Source of the DNA: Streptomyces sp. NRRL S-455 | GTDB lineage: Bacteria > Actinomycetota > Actinomycetes > Streptomycetales > Streptomycetaceae | Assembly (NCBI RefSeq): GCF_000717875.1 | Contig: NZ_JOCT01000004.1 | Location: 1-64,000 of the forward strand | Reading direction: 5' to 3' | Length of the DNA stretch: 64,000 bases | Made by a program: the position numbers and the translations under genes | In this document: positions 9,133-18,141 of the stretch, piece after piece | Numbering within the stretch: position 1 is the first letter of the stretch | How the letters are laid out: every line of letters begins with the position of its first letter | The notes under the pieces: model-generated | What the model was told of the DNA's origin: nothing | Databases searched by the model: none | The model's input: the letters and a program-made list of their open reading frames with translations, nothing else

Positions 9133-9494
9133 GCTATCCGGCCGCTGTTCCCGCGTGCGTCGACCACCGGATGCCCGGCGGCGGCCCACGCGTTCATGCC
9201 GCCCTCGACGTCGACCGCCTGCGCTCCGCGCTCGATGAGGACCCTGGCCGCCCGCTGGGAGCGGTGTCCGCTGCGACAGATCACCACCAGCGGCCGGCCC
9301 TCCGCCTCGTCCGGCAGAATGCCGCCGACGACCAGTTTCGACAGCGGCGCGTGGACGGCGCCCGGGGCGTGACCCGCGGTCCATTCGGGCTTCTCACGGA
9401 CATCCAGCAGGACCGCGTCGGGCTGATCGCCGCCGGTACGGCTGCGCGCCTCGTCGACGGTGACTCGCAGGCCGTTTCGGCGAAAGAGGAACAT
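9129..9494 (-). CDS. Single-domain rhodanese
   Basis: This 121-residue cytoplasmic sulfurtransferase has VLLDVREKPEWTAGHAPGA and the active-site loop VVICRSGHRSQRA, with Cys as nucleophile. GGMNAWAAAGHPVV closes the fold. It would move sulfane sulfur between thiols, perhaps supplying or draining the dioxygenase encoded 34 nt upstream. It is the middle gene of a three-gene minus-strand operon. Confidence 0.88.
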   Translation of the reverse strand: MFLFRRNGLRVTVDEARSRTGGDQPDAVLLDVREKPEWTAGHAPGAVHAPLSKLVVGGILPDEAEGRPLVVICRSGHRSQRAARVLIERGAQAVDVEGGMNAWAAAGHPVVDARGNSGRIA

Positions 9495-9528
9495 CACGAG
9501 CTTCCTTCCTTGCGGGAAACGGTCGGAG

Positions 9529-10893
9529 TCAGCCGGAGGCCAGCGACAGCCCGGCGTCCGTCGCGGCGTCGAGGCCGTCGTCGACGGCGACCACGTCGCG
9601 GCCGGCGGCGTCGAGCAGGGAGGCGGCGATCGCCGCGCGCATCCCGCCGGCACAGTGCACCCACACCGTCCCGTCCGGCACTTCGCCGATGCGGCCGTGC
9701 AGCTCGTGGATCGGGATGTGGACCGAGCCCTCGATGTAGCCGCCCGCACGCTCCGAGTCCCGGCGCACGTCCAGGACGACCACGTCGTCGCCGCGCTCCC
9801 GGACATCGGCGAGGTCGGCGAAGTGGGCGCGGGGGAAGGAGGCGAGCTGTTCGCCGTCACGGAGCCAGCCGGCCGGGTCACCGGTGGCGGCGGCGGCCGG
9901 GCGGTCGATGCCCACCCGCGCCAGCTCCCGCTGCGCCTCGGCGATCTGCCCGGGAGTGTCGGCGAGCAGGGTGACGGGCTTGCCCCACGGGATCAGCCAG
10001 GCCAGGTAAGGGGCGAGCTTGCCCTCACCCTCGAAGTTGAACGACCCGGCCACGTGTCCCGCGGCGAAGGCCGTGCGGTTGCGCAGGTCCACCACCCACT
10101 CACCCGCGGCCAGCCGGGAGGCGATCTCCTCGGCGTCCGCACGCCCCGGAGGGGTGAGGTCGACCGGTGCGGGGCCTGCGGCGTTGGCCGGGCCCATGTG
10201 CGCGTAGTAGGCGGGTACGTCGTCGAGCCCGGCGAGCATCCGGGCCACGAAGGTGTCCACGTCCAGGGTCAGCGCGTCGTTGGTCTTGCGCTCCTTGCCG
10301 ATCGTGGTCGCGTCTCGCTCGGCCTGGGACGAGGAGCAGAAGCTGCCGAACCCGTGGGTGGGCAGCACCGGCACCTCGTCGTCCAGCTCGTCGGCCAGCC
10401 GGTGGGCGGAGGCGTGCTGAGCTCGGGCCAGCTGCTCGGTCAGCCGCGGCTCGACCAGGTCCGGGCGGCCCACGGCACCGATCAGCAGCGACCCGCCGGT
10501 GAACGCCGCCACACCGCGCCCGTCCTCGGTCAGGGCGTAGGAGGTGTGGTGGGGGGTGTGCCCTGGGGTGGCGATAGCGCGCAGCACCAGGCCCTCGTCG
10601 ACCCTCACGGTGTCACCGTCGGCGACGGGGGTGCGGGCGAACGCCACGTGCGCCCCGGCCGGCAGCAGGTACTGGGCGCCGGTCACGCGGGCCAGCTCCA
10701 GGCCGCCGCTGACGTAGTCGTTGTGCACATGGGTCTCGGCCACGAAAGCGATGCGCACCCGGCGGCGGGCGGCTGCGGCCATGACCTGGTCGATGTCGCG
10801 CGGCGGGTCGATGGCCACCGCGGCAGAGGGCCCGCCGGCCAGGTAGCTGCGGTTACCCAGGCCCTCGAACTCCAGGGTGTCGACGAAGAACAC
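9529..10893 (-). CDS. Persulfide dioxygenase-rhodanese fusion (CstB/ETHE1-like)
   Basis: The N-terminal metallo-beta-lactamase domain (residues 1-230) has the ETHE1-type iron motif THVHNDYVSGG and IATPGHTPHHTSY. Two rhodanese domains follow. The first (near 265-345) has no Cys in its loop and is probably structural. The second ends in VWVHCAGGMRAAIAASLL with the catalytic Cys. At 454 residues it matches CstB-type proteins, which oxidise persulfides to thiosulfate/sulfite. The start is GTG at 10893, with GAGAGGAG some 12 nt upstream. Two 16-nt operator-like palindromes lie just upstream, so it leads a repressor-controlled operon with the rhodanese and TauE genes. Confidence 0.9.
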   Translation of the reverse strand: MFFVDTLEFEGLGNRSYLAGGPSAAVAIDPPRDIDQVMAAAARRRVRIAFVAETHVHNDYVSGGLELARVTGAQYLLPAGAHVAFARTPVADGDTVRVDEGLVLRAIATPGHTPHHTSYALTEDGRGVAAFTGGSLLIGAVGRPDLVEPRLTEQLARAQHASAHRLADELDDEVPVLPTHGFGSFCSSSQAERDATTIGKERKTNDALTLDVDTFVARMLAGLDDVPAYYAHMGPANAAGPAPVDLTPPGRADAEEIASRLAAGEWVVDLRNRTAFAAGHVAGSFNFEGEGKLAPYLAWLIPWGKPVTLLADTPGQIAEAQRELARVGIDRPAAAATGDPAGWLRDGEQLASFPRAHFADLADVRERGDDVVVLDVRRDSERAGGYIEGSVHIPIHELHGRIGEVPDGTVWVHCAGGMRAAIAASLLDAAGRDVVAVDDGLDAATDAGLSLASG

Positions 10894-10917
10894 GACTCAC
10901 GACTCCTCTCGGACGGT

Positions 10918-10970
10918 GTACCCCGGGGGGTATCTGACTCCCACCCTAACAGCTATACCCAGGGGGGTAT
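10918..10970. promoter_or_regulatory. CsoR/CstR-type operators, sites 2 and 3
   Basis: Two 16-nt palindromes, GTACCCCGGGGGGTAT (10918-10933) and ATACCCAGGGGGGTAT (10955-10970), lie upstream of the dioxygenase-fusion gene, 37 nt apart start to start. They have the arms seen at site 1, so the operon is probably repressed cooperatively. Confidence 0.75.
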
Positions 10971-11021
10971 TCCACGAGCGGGAAGGCACCCCGCTCAAGA
11001 CATTCGCCTGTTCCCTTGCGG

Positions 11022-11037
11022 GTACCCGGAGGGGTAT
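11022..11037. promoter_or_regulatory. CsoR/CstR-type operator, site 4
   Basis: The sequence is GTACCCGGAGGGGTAT. It lies 10 nt upstream of the truncated DUF302 gene, so the lost gene probably belonged to the same sulfur regulon. Confidence 0.7.
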
Positions 11038-11047
11038 AGAGGAATCA

Positions 11048-11128
11048 GTGTCCGTGTCCTACGACCGCACCGTCCGCCTCGACGCCGCCTTCGACACCGC
11101 CGTGGAGACCAGTTCTTGGACCTCGTGA
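11048..11128 (+). pseudogene. DUF302 gene, N-terminal fragment only
   Basis: From the GTG at 11048 the frame reads SVSYDRTVRLDAAFDTAVE, the usual opening of DUF302 proteins, and then breaks into SSWTS and a stop. About 20 of an expected 125 or so residues remain. The regulatory site just upstream is intact. The break coincides with the truncated minus-strand membrane gene, consistent with a single deletion joining both. Confidence 0.65.
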
Positions 11129-11331
11129 ATCCCGGCCAGTGGAACCGAGGCACGATCAGGTATGTCCCGTACGCCACCACGGCCGCGTAGGCGAGGAAGC
11201 ACAGAGAGGCCCGGACGAGGCCGAGGACGCCGAGGGCGAAGACGACGACCACGGCGACGGTGACGCCGATGCTCACCGCGGTGACGCGACCGAGTGCGGT
11301 CCAGTCCGGATGCGTGTCGGCTCTCCGAAGC

Positions 11332-12486
11332 TCAGGCGGCCGCGCCGACCTTGGCCGGCGCCTCGGTGCGGATGGTTACCTTCTGCGCATCGTTGACGTT
11401 GTGCGCGTGCACCGGGTTGCGGCGCGAGACGGCCACGATGCCGGCGGCGAGGGCGGCGCCGACCAGGGCGACGACGGCCGTACCGAGGTCGCCGCCGCTC
11501 CGCACGACGCTCGCGGCCAGGCCCCCGATCAGCGCGGCGGCGGGCAGTGTCACCAGCCAGGCGGCCGCCATCCGGCCCGCTACGCCCCAGTGGACCTCCG
11601 CGAGCCTGCGGCCGAGGCCCGCGCCGAGGATGCTGCCCGAGGCGACCTGGGTGGTGGAGAGGGCGAAGCCGAGGTGCGCGGAGGTCAGGATGACGGCGGT
11701 GGAGGCGGTCTCGGCGGCGAAGCCCTGCGGGGACTGGATCTCGGTGAGGCCCTTGCCCATCGTGCGGATGATCCGCCAGCCACCGAGGTAGGTGCCGAGG
11801 CCGATGGCGAGCCCGGCGGACACGACGACCCACAGGGGCGGTCCGGCGTCATGGCCGAGGGCGCCGGCCGAGATGAGGGTGAGGGTGATGATGCCCATGG
11901 TCTTCTGCGCGTCGTTCGTGCCGTGGGCGAGGGAGACCAGCGAGGCGGAGGCGATCTGCCCGATGCGGAAGCCCTTGGTGACCGAGTCCTTGCCGGCCCG
12001 GTCGGTGAGCCGGTAGGCGAGGCAGGTGGCGAGCAGCGCGGCGATACCGGCCACGACCGGCGAGGCGACCGCCGGCACCAGCACCTTCTCGACGACCTTG
12101 CCGAAGTCGACGCCTTCGCTGCCCGCGCCGACCCACACGGCCCCGATCAGCCCGCCGAACAGGGCGTGCGAGGAACTGGACGGCAGTCCGAACAGCCAGG
12201 TCAGCAAATTCCACAGGATCGCCCCGACCAGGCCCGCGAAGATCATCCCTGGGGTGACGAGGGTGTCGTCCACGATGCCGCCCGAGATGGTCCTGGCCAC
12301 CTCCGTGGACAGGAACGCACCGACGACGTTGAGGACACCGCTGATCAGGACCGCCGTACGGGGTGCGAGTGCGCCGGTGGCGATGGACGTGGCCATCGCG
12401 TTCGCCGTGTCGTGGAATCCGTTGGTGAAGTCGAAGGCGAGTGCCGTGACGATGACGACCGCGACGAGGAACGTGATGTGGTCCAT
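11332..12486 (-). CDS. pit: PiT-family inorganic phosphate transporter
   Basis: This 384-residue membrane protein is a low-affinity phosphate (metal-phosphate) symporter. The duplicated PHO-4 signature appears as DFTNGFHDTANAMATSIATG near residue 20 and as SLAHGTNDAQKTMGII near 215. About ten helices are seen. The ATG at 12486 places the first helix correctly. No PhoU-like partner gene adjoins it. I looked for PHO boxes upstream and found no convincing pair. Confidence 0.92.
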   Translation of the reverse strand: MDHITFLVAVVIVTALAFDFTNGFHDTANAMATSIATGALAPRTAVLISGVLNVVGAFLSTEVARTISGGIVDDTLVTPGMIFAGLVGAILWNLLTWLFGLPSSSSHALFGGLIGAVWVGAGSEGVDFGKVVEKVLVPAVASPVVAGIAALLATCLAYRLTDRAGKDSVTKGFRIGQIASASLVSLAHGTNDAQKTMGIITLTLISAGALGHDAGPPLWVVVSAGLAIGLGTYLGGWRIIRTMGKGLTEIQSPQGFAAETASTAVILTSAHLGFALSTTQVASGSILGAGLGRRLAEVHWGVAGRMAAAWLVTLPAAALIGGLAASVVRSGGDLGTAVVALVGAALAAGIVAVSRRNPVHAHNVNDAQKVTIRTEAPAKVGAAA

Positions 12487-12590
12487 TCCTGAATGCAAAC
12501 AAGCGCAGGCCAGGAGGCGGGGAACGGCGAGGCAAAGGCTGGTCAAGGTTCACGCGGGTGGCCGTGACGGGTTCTTACTACGATCACCTC

Positions 12591-13325
12591 ATGAGAATCC
12601 GCTGGACGTACGCCTTCGTCGACCGGCCGCGCGCGGCCTTCGGTGCCGCCTGTGACTTCTGGACGGCGGTCACGGGCACCCGGCTCTCCGAACTCCGCGG
12701 GGAGCACTCCGAGTTCGTCACCCTGCTCCCCGAGGGTGCCGACGCCTGTGTGAAGGCCCAGGCGGTGCGGTCCGGGGCCGGCGGTGCGCACCTCGACTTC
12801 TGCGTGGACGACGTGGCGGAGTTCGCCGACTCGGCGGTGCGGCTGGGCGCGAGCGTGGTGGAGGACCTCGGATCGCTCGTCGTGCTGAGGTCGCCCGGCG
12901 GGCAGCTGTTGTGCGCGGACCCCTGGCGCGGACAGTCGTCGCGTCCGGGTGTGGTGCGCGGCAGCCGGCTGGACCAGGTGTGCGTGGACGTCCCGCCGTC
13001 GGCGTACGACGCCGAAGTCGCCTTCTGGGGCGGGCTGCTGGACGGCTGGCACTCGCGGCCCGGCGCGCTCCCGGAGTTCCACGTGGTCGAACCGCCGCCC
13101 GGGCTGCCGGTCCGCCTGCTCCTGCAGCGCCCCGACGAGGAGCGCCCGGCCTCCGCCCACCTCGATCTCGCCTGCGCGGACGTCACGGCGACCCGGGCAC
13201 GGCACGAGGAGCTCGGGGCCACGTTCGTGGCCGGCTTCTCGGGCTGGACGGTGATGCGGGACCCGGCGGGCGGCGCGTACTGCCTGACGACCCGGGATCC
13301 GGAGACGGGCGGGCTGCGCGACTAG
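12591..13325 (+). CDS. VOC-family (glyoxalase/bleomycin-resistance-like) protein
   Basis: The 244-residue product carries two VOC modules in tandem, roughly residues 1-118 and 125-240. Each has the paired beta-alpha-beta layout (AACDFWTAVTGTRLSELRGEH, then YDAEVAFWGGLLDGW). Members bind a metal and act on varied small molecules; the substrate is not predictable. The ATG at 12591 opens the first strand. A GTG at 12558 would add 11 residues. The stop shares the palindrome CTAG with the stop of the convergent membrane-protein gene. Confidence 0.82.
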   Translation: MRIRWTYAFVDRPRAAFGAACDFWTAVTGTRLSELRGEHSEFVTLLPEGADACVKAQAVRSGAGGAHLDFCVDDVAEFADSAVRLGASVVEDLGSLVVLRSPGGQLLCADPWRGQSSRPGVVRGSRLDQVCVDVPPSAYDAEVAFWGGLLDGWHSRPGALPEFHVVEPPPGLPVRLLLQRPDEERPASAHLDLACADVTATRARHEELGATFVAGFSGWTVMRDPAGGAYCLTTRDPETGGLRD

Positions 13326-13552
13326 TCCGCCTTGACGTAGGCGCAGGCGACGTCCAGGCCCTCCTCAGGCGTCGGACAGGGCGGCAGGTCAGGTGTCTCG
13401 TCGGGCTTCGTCTGCTCACCGACGTACGGCCCCTGAGGCTCCATCGAGTCCTGCACCCAGAGGGTCAGCCCGCTTGCGACGACCACGACCAGCGCCCACA
13501 CGATCACCGCCCGGCGCCACACCCTGCGCCGCTGCTCCCCCGTCATGCCCAT
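13322..13552 (-). CDS. Small membrane protein, function unknown
   Basis: This 76-residue protein has a basic N-terminus (EQRRRVWRRA), one membrane helix near residues 17-35 (VIVWALVVVVASGLTLWV), and an acidic, proline-rich outer tail containing two Cys. No family recognised. It lies 10 nt upstream of the ECF sigma gene stop on the same strand, so co-transcription with the sigma factor is possible but unproven. Confidence 0.65.
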   Translation of the reverse strand: MGMTGEQRRRVWRRAVIVWALVVVVASGLTLWVQDSMEPQGPYVGEQTKPDETPDLPPCPTPEEGLDVACAYVKAD

Positions 13553-13562
13553 GCCTCACACG

Positions 13563-14783
<1,221 letters not shown>

Positions 14784-14810
14784 CGGCGCGTCCTCGGCGT
14801 CGGCCGCTCC

Positions 14811-15224
14811 TCAGATCTCCCCGGAGCCCTCCATGATCGGACGGATCACGACCGGGTAGTCGGGGGCGCCGGCCGGCTGGGGGCAGCGGGCGACGCGGTC
14901 GGCGATCTCCGTGACCCGTTCCAGGCTCTCGCACTCCAGGACCCAGTAGCCGGCCAGCAGCTCCTTGGTCTCGCCGTACGGGCCGTCGGTGATCACGGCC
15001 TTGCCGTCGTCACCCAGGGTGACGTGCCGGGTCTGCGCCGGCTCGGCCAGGCCCTGCCCGTCCACGAGCTCGCCGCTCTCGGAGAGGTCGTCGTTGAGGG
15101 CGCCCATGTAGGCGAACATGGTCTGCACTTCCTCCTCGCTCCAGGCGGGGGAGGTCGCCGACGCCTTGCCGCGCATGGCTTCGTAGTCCGCCTGCGTGCC
15201 CTGCACCATGACCAGGTACTTCAT
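14811..15224 (-). CDS. YCII/DGPF-domain protein, ECF42 partner
   Basis: The 137-residue protein is a YCII-family ferredoxin-like fold with the diagnostic DGPYGETKELLAGYWVLE motif near residue 85 and MKYLVMVQGTQADYEAM at the start. These proteins are consistently encoded beside ECF42 sigma factors and are among their targets. The biochemical activity is not established. The ATG follows GGAGCG. Together with the sigma gene downstream it is one transcription unit. Confidence 0.88.
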   Translation of the reverse strand: MKYLVMVQGTQADYEAMRGKASATSPAWSEEEVQTMFAYMGALNDDLSESGELVDGQGLAEPAQTRHVTLGDDGKAVITDGPYGETKELLAGYWVLECESLERVTEIADRVARCPQPAGAPDYPVVIRPIMEGSGEI

Positions 15225-15309
15225 CGGTCCGCTCCTTCGGCTCGCGCCGCCCGGGCGGGCGGCTCTTCACAAGGGACGTCGGAGCCGGGCCGGAGTTCTC
15301 GACACGGGC

Positions 15310-15585
15310 TCAGGAATTCTTCGCGACGGATTCTCCGGGAGCCGTCTCGGGCGGGTCGGCCGCGGGTGGGGTGGTGTCCTCGGTCGGCCGGGTGTGCGCC
15401 GCGGGCCGCGTCACCTCACCGGCGTGGCCACCTTCGGCGTCCTCCGCGTCGTAGGCCGCGCACTCAGGATTACGGCAGGGGCCCGCCACCCACCGCGGGA
15501 CCCACGTGCCCAGCGTCTTGTGGCGCCGGACGACTGTTTCCACTGGCTGTCCGCAGGACGGACAGACGTGTCCTTCGCTGCCCAT
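15310..15585 (-). CDS. Zinc-ribbon-like small protein, function unknown
   Basis: The 91-residue product has an N-terminal CPSCG pair and a second pair in CRNPECAAYD, spaced as a zinc ribbon across residues 8-42. A low-complexity tail rich in Pro, Thr and Glu follows. No catalytic motif is present. It may be a nucleic-acid- or protein-binding adaptor. It stands alone between the DGPF gene and a reductase remnant. Confidence 0.65.
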   Translation of the reverse strand: MGSEGHVCPSCGQPVETVVRRHKTLGTWVPRWVAGPCRNPECAAYDAEDAEGGHAGEVTRPAAHTRPTEDTTPPAADPPETAPGESVAKNS

Positions 15586-15611
15586 GTCCTCAGAGTAGGA
15601 CGGTCGGGGGC

Positions 15612-15755
15612 TCAGCGCTTCCTGCTGTACGTACGCACCAGCACCCCGTTGCCGAACGTCCGCACCGCCTCCGGGGAGAACTCCGAGATCGCGAATCCGG
15701 AGCCGAACATCGGCATGCCCGAGCCGTACACGAGCGGATAGGTCTTGATGACCGC
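15612..15755 (-). pseudogene. C-terminal remnant of a RibD/DHFR-like reductase
   Basis: On the minus strand the last 45 or so residues of a bifunctional-deaminase-reductase C-domain protein are readable: IKTYPLVYGSGMPMFGSGF, then SPEAVRTFGNGVLVRTY, ending at a stop at 15612. The NADPH-binding N-terminal part is absent; upstream sequence has no matching frame and meets a hairpin repeat at 15891. I call it a gene relic. The whole 15586-15951 stretch contains only this relic and the repeat. Confidence 0.6.
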
Positions 15756-15890
15756 GGCCCGGCGCCCGGGTTGCTGTGCGGCGGCTCGCAGCTCACGGGC
15801 GTACAGGCGCGGCGGTCGGTGCGTGCTCTCGGCGTGCCGGGCGTAGTCCCTCGTACTGGATGTACTCGGGGCTTCCTCCGGTGCGGCGAG

Positions 15891-15923
15891 TGGGGGTCCC
15901 CCCTGCTCGAAGAGCTTGGGGGA
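15891..15923 (-). repeat. Small hairpin repeat, second copy
   Basis: On the minus strand it has the same outer blocks as the copy in the methyltransferase gene (CTCCCCCA and GGGGGGACCCCCA). Its inner hairpin is AGCTCTTCGAGCA instead. It lies between the reductase relic and the GNAT gene. Confidence 0.7.
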
Positions 15924-15951
15924 GCGTGCCAGGCGTCCCGGGACAGCACAC

Positions 15952-16566
15952 CTAGGGGGTGGTGCGGGCGCGAGGCTCGCGCCACATCGGCCACATGGAC
16001 GGGCCGCCCTCCGGGAGGTCGAGGACCGGGCCGATCTGCTCGAAGCCGAGGCGCTCGTACAGCGTGCGGCTGCGGGCGCTGCTCGCCTCCAGGTAGGCGG
16101 GCAGCCCCTCGCGGTCGCACCGGTCGAGGACCGCCTCGATGAGCGCGGTACCCAGGCCCTCGCCCTGGCGTCCGGGTGCCACGCCGATCATCCACAGGTA
16201 CTCGTGGGCCCGCCCGGAGGGGTGGATGGCCGCGGTCAGCCGGCCGATCTGCTCGATGCGCTCGTTGTCCGGGTCGACGGCCTCCCGCACCTGCGCCGGG
16301 CCTTCGTCCTCGGCATCGCCCTCGTGGTCGTCGGCCGGCACGGACATCCACAGCGCACAGGCCGAGCCGTCCTCCGTGACGTCTATGCGCCCGGCCTCGA
16401 GCACGATGTCGGTGAAGGCGCCCATGAGTCCGGGGTGGCGGGCACGGCGGTCCTCGGCACCGGGGAACACCCAGCCGCTGACCGGGTCGTCCTGGAACGC
16501 CTCGTCCAGAAGCCGGACGACCAGCTCCCGGTCTCCCTCGTCCGCCGTCCGGATCGCCACACCCAT
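15952..16566 (-). CDS. GNAT-family N-acetyltransferase
   Basis: The 204-residue protein has the acetyl-CoA-binding motif IGVAPGRQGEGLGTALIEAV near residue 130, followed by LEASSARSRTLYERLGFEQIG, the standard GNAT end. The acidic stretch DDHEGDAEDEG near residue 80 is an insertion. The acceptor (small molecule or protein) cannot be told. The ATG at 16566 is preceded by GGGGCGGG; longer upstream frames are not coding-like. Confidence 0.82.
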   Translation of the reverse strand: MGVAIRTADEGDRELVVRLLDEAFQDDPVSGWVFPGAEDRRARHPGLMGAFTDIVLEAGRIDVTEDGSACALWMSVPADDHEGDAEDEGPAQVREAVDPDNERIEQIGRLTAAIHPSGRAHEYLWMIGVAPGRQGEGLGTALIEAVLDRCDREGLPAYLEASSARSRTLYERLGFEQIGPVLDLPEGGPSMWPMWREPRARTTP

Positions 16567-16730
16567 GTCCCGCCCCTTCACTGGTCCCGACGGGCGTAGA
16601 TCGTAGGGCGGTCGAGAGCCGTGCCGGAGGGCAGGGCGGGAGCTTGGCGCGAATGCATCGAACAACTGTCCAAAGTGCCGGTCGTCCACTGGCCGGTACG
16701 GACGAACTCGCGGAGCTGGTAAGCCCGTAG

Positions 16731-16769
16731 GGCGGGCCCCGCACACCGTGGGGAAGTGCGGGGCCCGCC
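16731..16769 (-). terminator. Terminator of the encapsulin/prenyl-synthase operon
   Basis: A perfect 14-bp GC-rich stem (GGCGGGCCCCGCAC and its complement) encloses an 11-nt loop. It sits about 90 nt after the prenyl-synthase stop on the minus strand. There is no U-run, as is usual in Streptomyces. The remaining 16567-16860 shows no gene. Confidence 0.65.
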
Positions 16770-16860
16770 TGGCCGGAGGCCCGGGCCGTGCGGGGTCAGG
16801 AACCGTACGGCCCGCGCGCTCCGGGGTCCTGCCCTCCGGTCACCCGAAGGGTGCCGGTCG

Positions 16861-18030
16861 TCAACTGCTGCGCCGGGTCACGAACTCGGCGAGGGCCAGC
16901 AGCCCGCCCGCCGCCTCCGGGTCCGGTACCGCGCGCGCCAGTTGCTGCATCGCCACAGCCATCCGGTCGGCCGCCTGACTCTGGGCCCAGTCACGGCCGC
17001 CCGCGCGTTCCACGGTCAGGGCGATGTGGTCCAGGTCCTCCTCCTCGCTGGATCGTGCGTACAGTTCGGCGAGTTCGGCCGCCGCCGGCGTACCGGATGC
17101 GAAGGCCGCCACGACCGGCAGGGACTTCTTGCGGGCGGCCAGGTCCGCTCCGACGGGCTTGCCGGTGCGGCGCGGGTCGCCCCATATGCCGATGACGTCG
17201 TCGATGAGCTGGAAGGCCAGCCCGGCCTCCCGGCCGAACGCGTCGAGCGCCGCCACGTCCGCGTCCCCGGCTCCCGCGTAGAGCCCGCCGATCGCGCAGG
17301 CGCTGCCCAGCAGCGCACCCGTCTTGGCCTCCGCCATGGCGAGCACCTCGTCGAGGGTGACCTCGTCCGCGCCGCGCCGCTCCAGCGCCGTGTCGGCGTG
17401 CTGCCCCGCGCACAGTTCGACCACACACTCCGCGAGCAGCGCGGCAGCTCGTGACGCCGCCGGATGCGCGTCCTGTGCCAGCAGCCTCAGGGCCAGCGCC
17501 TGGAGGGCGTCCCCGGCGAGGATCGCGTCGGCGTCCCCGAACACCGTCCACGCCGTGGGCCGGTGCCGGCGGGTGGTGTCCCGGTCCATCACGTCGTCGT
17601 GCAGCAACGTGAAGTTGTGGACCAGTTCCACCGCGGCGGCCGCCCGGACGGCTCCCTTCCGTGCGTCGGGTCCGCCGAGGGCGGCCGCCGCGGCGAGGAC
17701 CAGAGCGGGTCGGATCGCTTTGCCGGAGCCGCCCTCGGCCGGGGTGCCGTCCGCCTGCTCCCAGCCGAAGTGGTAGAGCGCGATCCGGCGCATCGGCCCG
17801 GGCAGCGAGCCGAGCGCGGCCCGCAGCACCGGGTCGACCTCCGCGCGGGCCCGGTCCAGGAGCATGACCGCCTCGTGCCCCTCGGCCGGTCCCGGCCGGC
17901 CGTCCCGCTGTGCCCCGATGGGCCCCCGCCTTCCCTGCGCCCGGGCCGCACGCCCGGGCTCGCTACCGCGCTGCCCACCGGGAGCGGGCAGCGTTGGATC
18001 CGTCCTGAACTCCGTGAGGGAATCACCCAT
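16861..18030 (-). CDS. Polyprenyl diphosphate synthase, probable encapsulin cargo
   Basis: This trans-isoprenyl diphosphate synthase (389 residues) condenses isopentenyl diphosphate with allylic diphosphates. GKAIRP (103-108), the first aspartate-rich motif DDVMD (145-149) and the second DDVIG (277-281) are all present, so it should be active. Residues 1-55 are extra compared with ordinary family members. They are low-complexity and rich in Gly, Pro, Arg and Gln, hence probably disordered. The gene lies 111 nt downstream of a family 2B encapsulin shell gene on the same strand. In such pairs the disordered N-terminal extension is the cargo-loading region, so I infer packaging in the shell. Chain length cannot be read reliably. 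Confidence 0.9.
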   Translation of the reverse strand: MGDSLTEFRTDPTLPAPGGQRGSEPGRAARAQGRRGPIGAQRDGRPGPAEGHEAVMLLDRARAEVDPVLRAALGSLPGPMRRIALYHFGWEQADGTPAEGGSGKAIRPALVLAAAAALGGPDARKGAVRAAAAVELVHNFTLLHDDVMDRDTTRRHRPTAWTVFGDADAILAGDALQALALRLLAQDAHPAASRAAALLAECVVELCAGQHADTALERRGADEVTLDEVLAMAEAKTGALLGSACAIGGLYAGAGDADVAALDAFGREAGLAFQLIDDVIGIWGDPRRTGKPVGADLAARKKSLPVVAAFASGTPAAAELAELYARSSEEEDLDHIALTVERAGGRDWAQSQAADRMAVAMQQLARAVPDPEAAGGLLALAEFVTRRSS

Positions 18031-18141
18031 AGGACCGCCTCGGAGAGTGAGCGGACGGTGGCGCCTCCGCTACCGCTGGGCGCGTACCACGAGGGTGTAC
18101 CCGCCCGGGCGGGCGGGGACACGGCCGACGTACCGGAAGGG

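Larger units (their letters stand above)
10995..11276 (-). pseudogene. Small hydrophobic membrane protein, probably truncated
   Basis: From the ATG at 11276 the first 50 or so residues are strongly hydrophobic (VTVAVVVVFALGVLGLV and FLAYAAVVAYGTYLIVP), forming two likely membrane helices. After about 11125 the frame runs antisense through the DUF302 fragment and operator 4, becomes arginine-rich and stops at 10995. The natural C-terminus therefore seems lost at the same junction that truncates the DUF302 gene. Function unknown. Confidence 0.4.

Noticed and set aside
9460..11190. A 576-residue plus-strand frame opposite the dioxygenase fusion
   Set aside because: Crosses the operators and two intergenic gaps and shows no domain.
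12531..12560. PHO-box-like GGTTCACGCGG upstream of pit
   Set aside because: Only one 11-nt unit fits; the adjacent unit does not repeat it, and PhoP sites need at least two.
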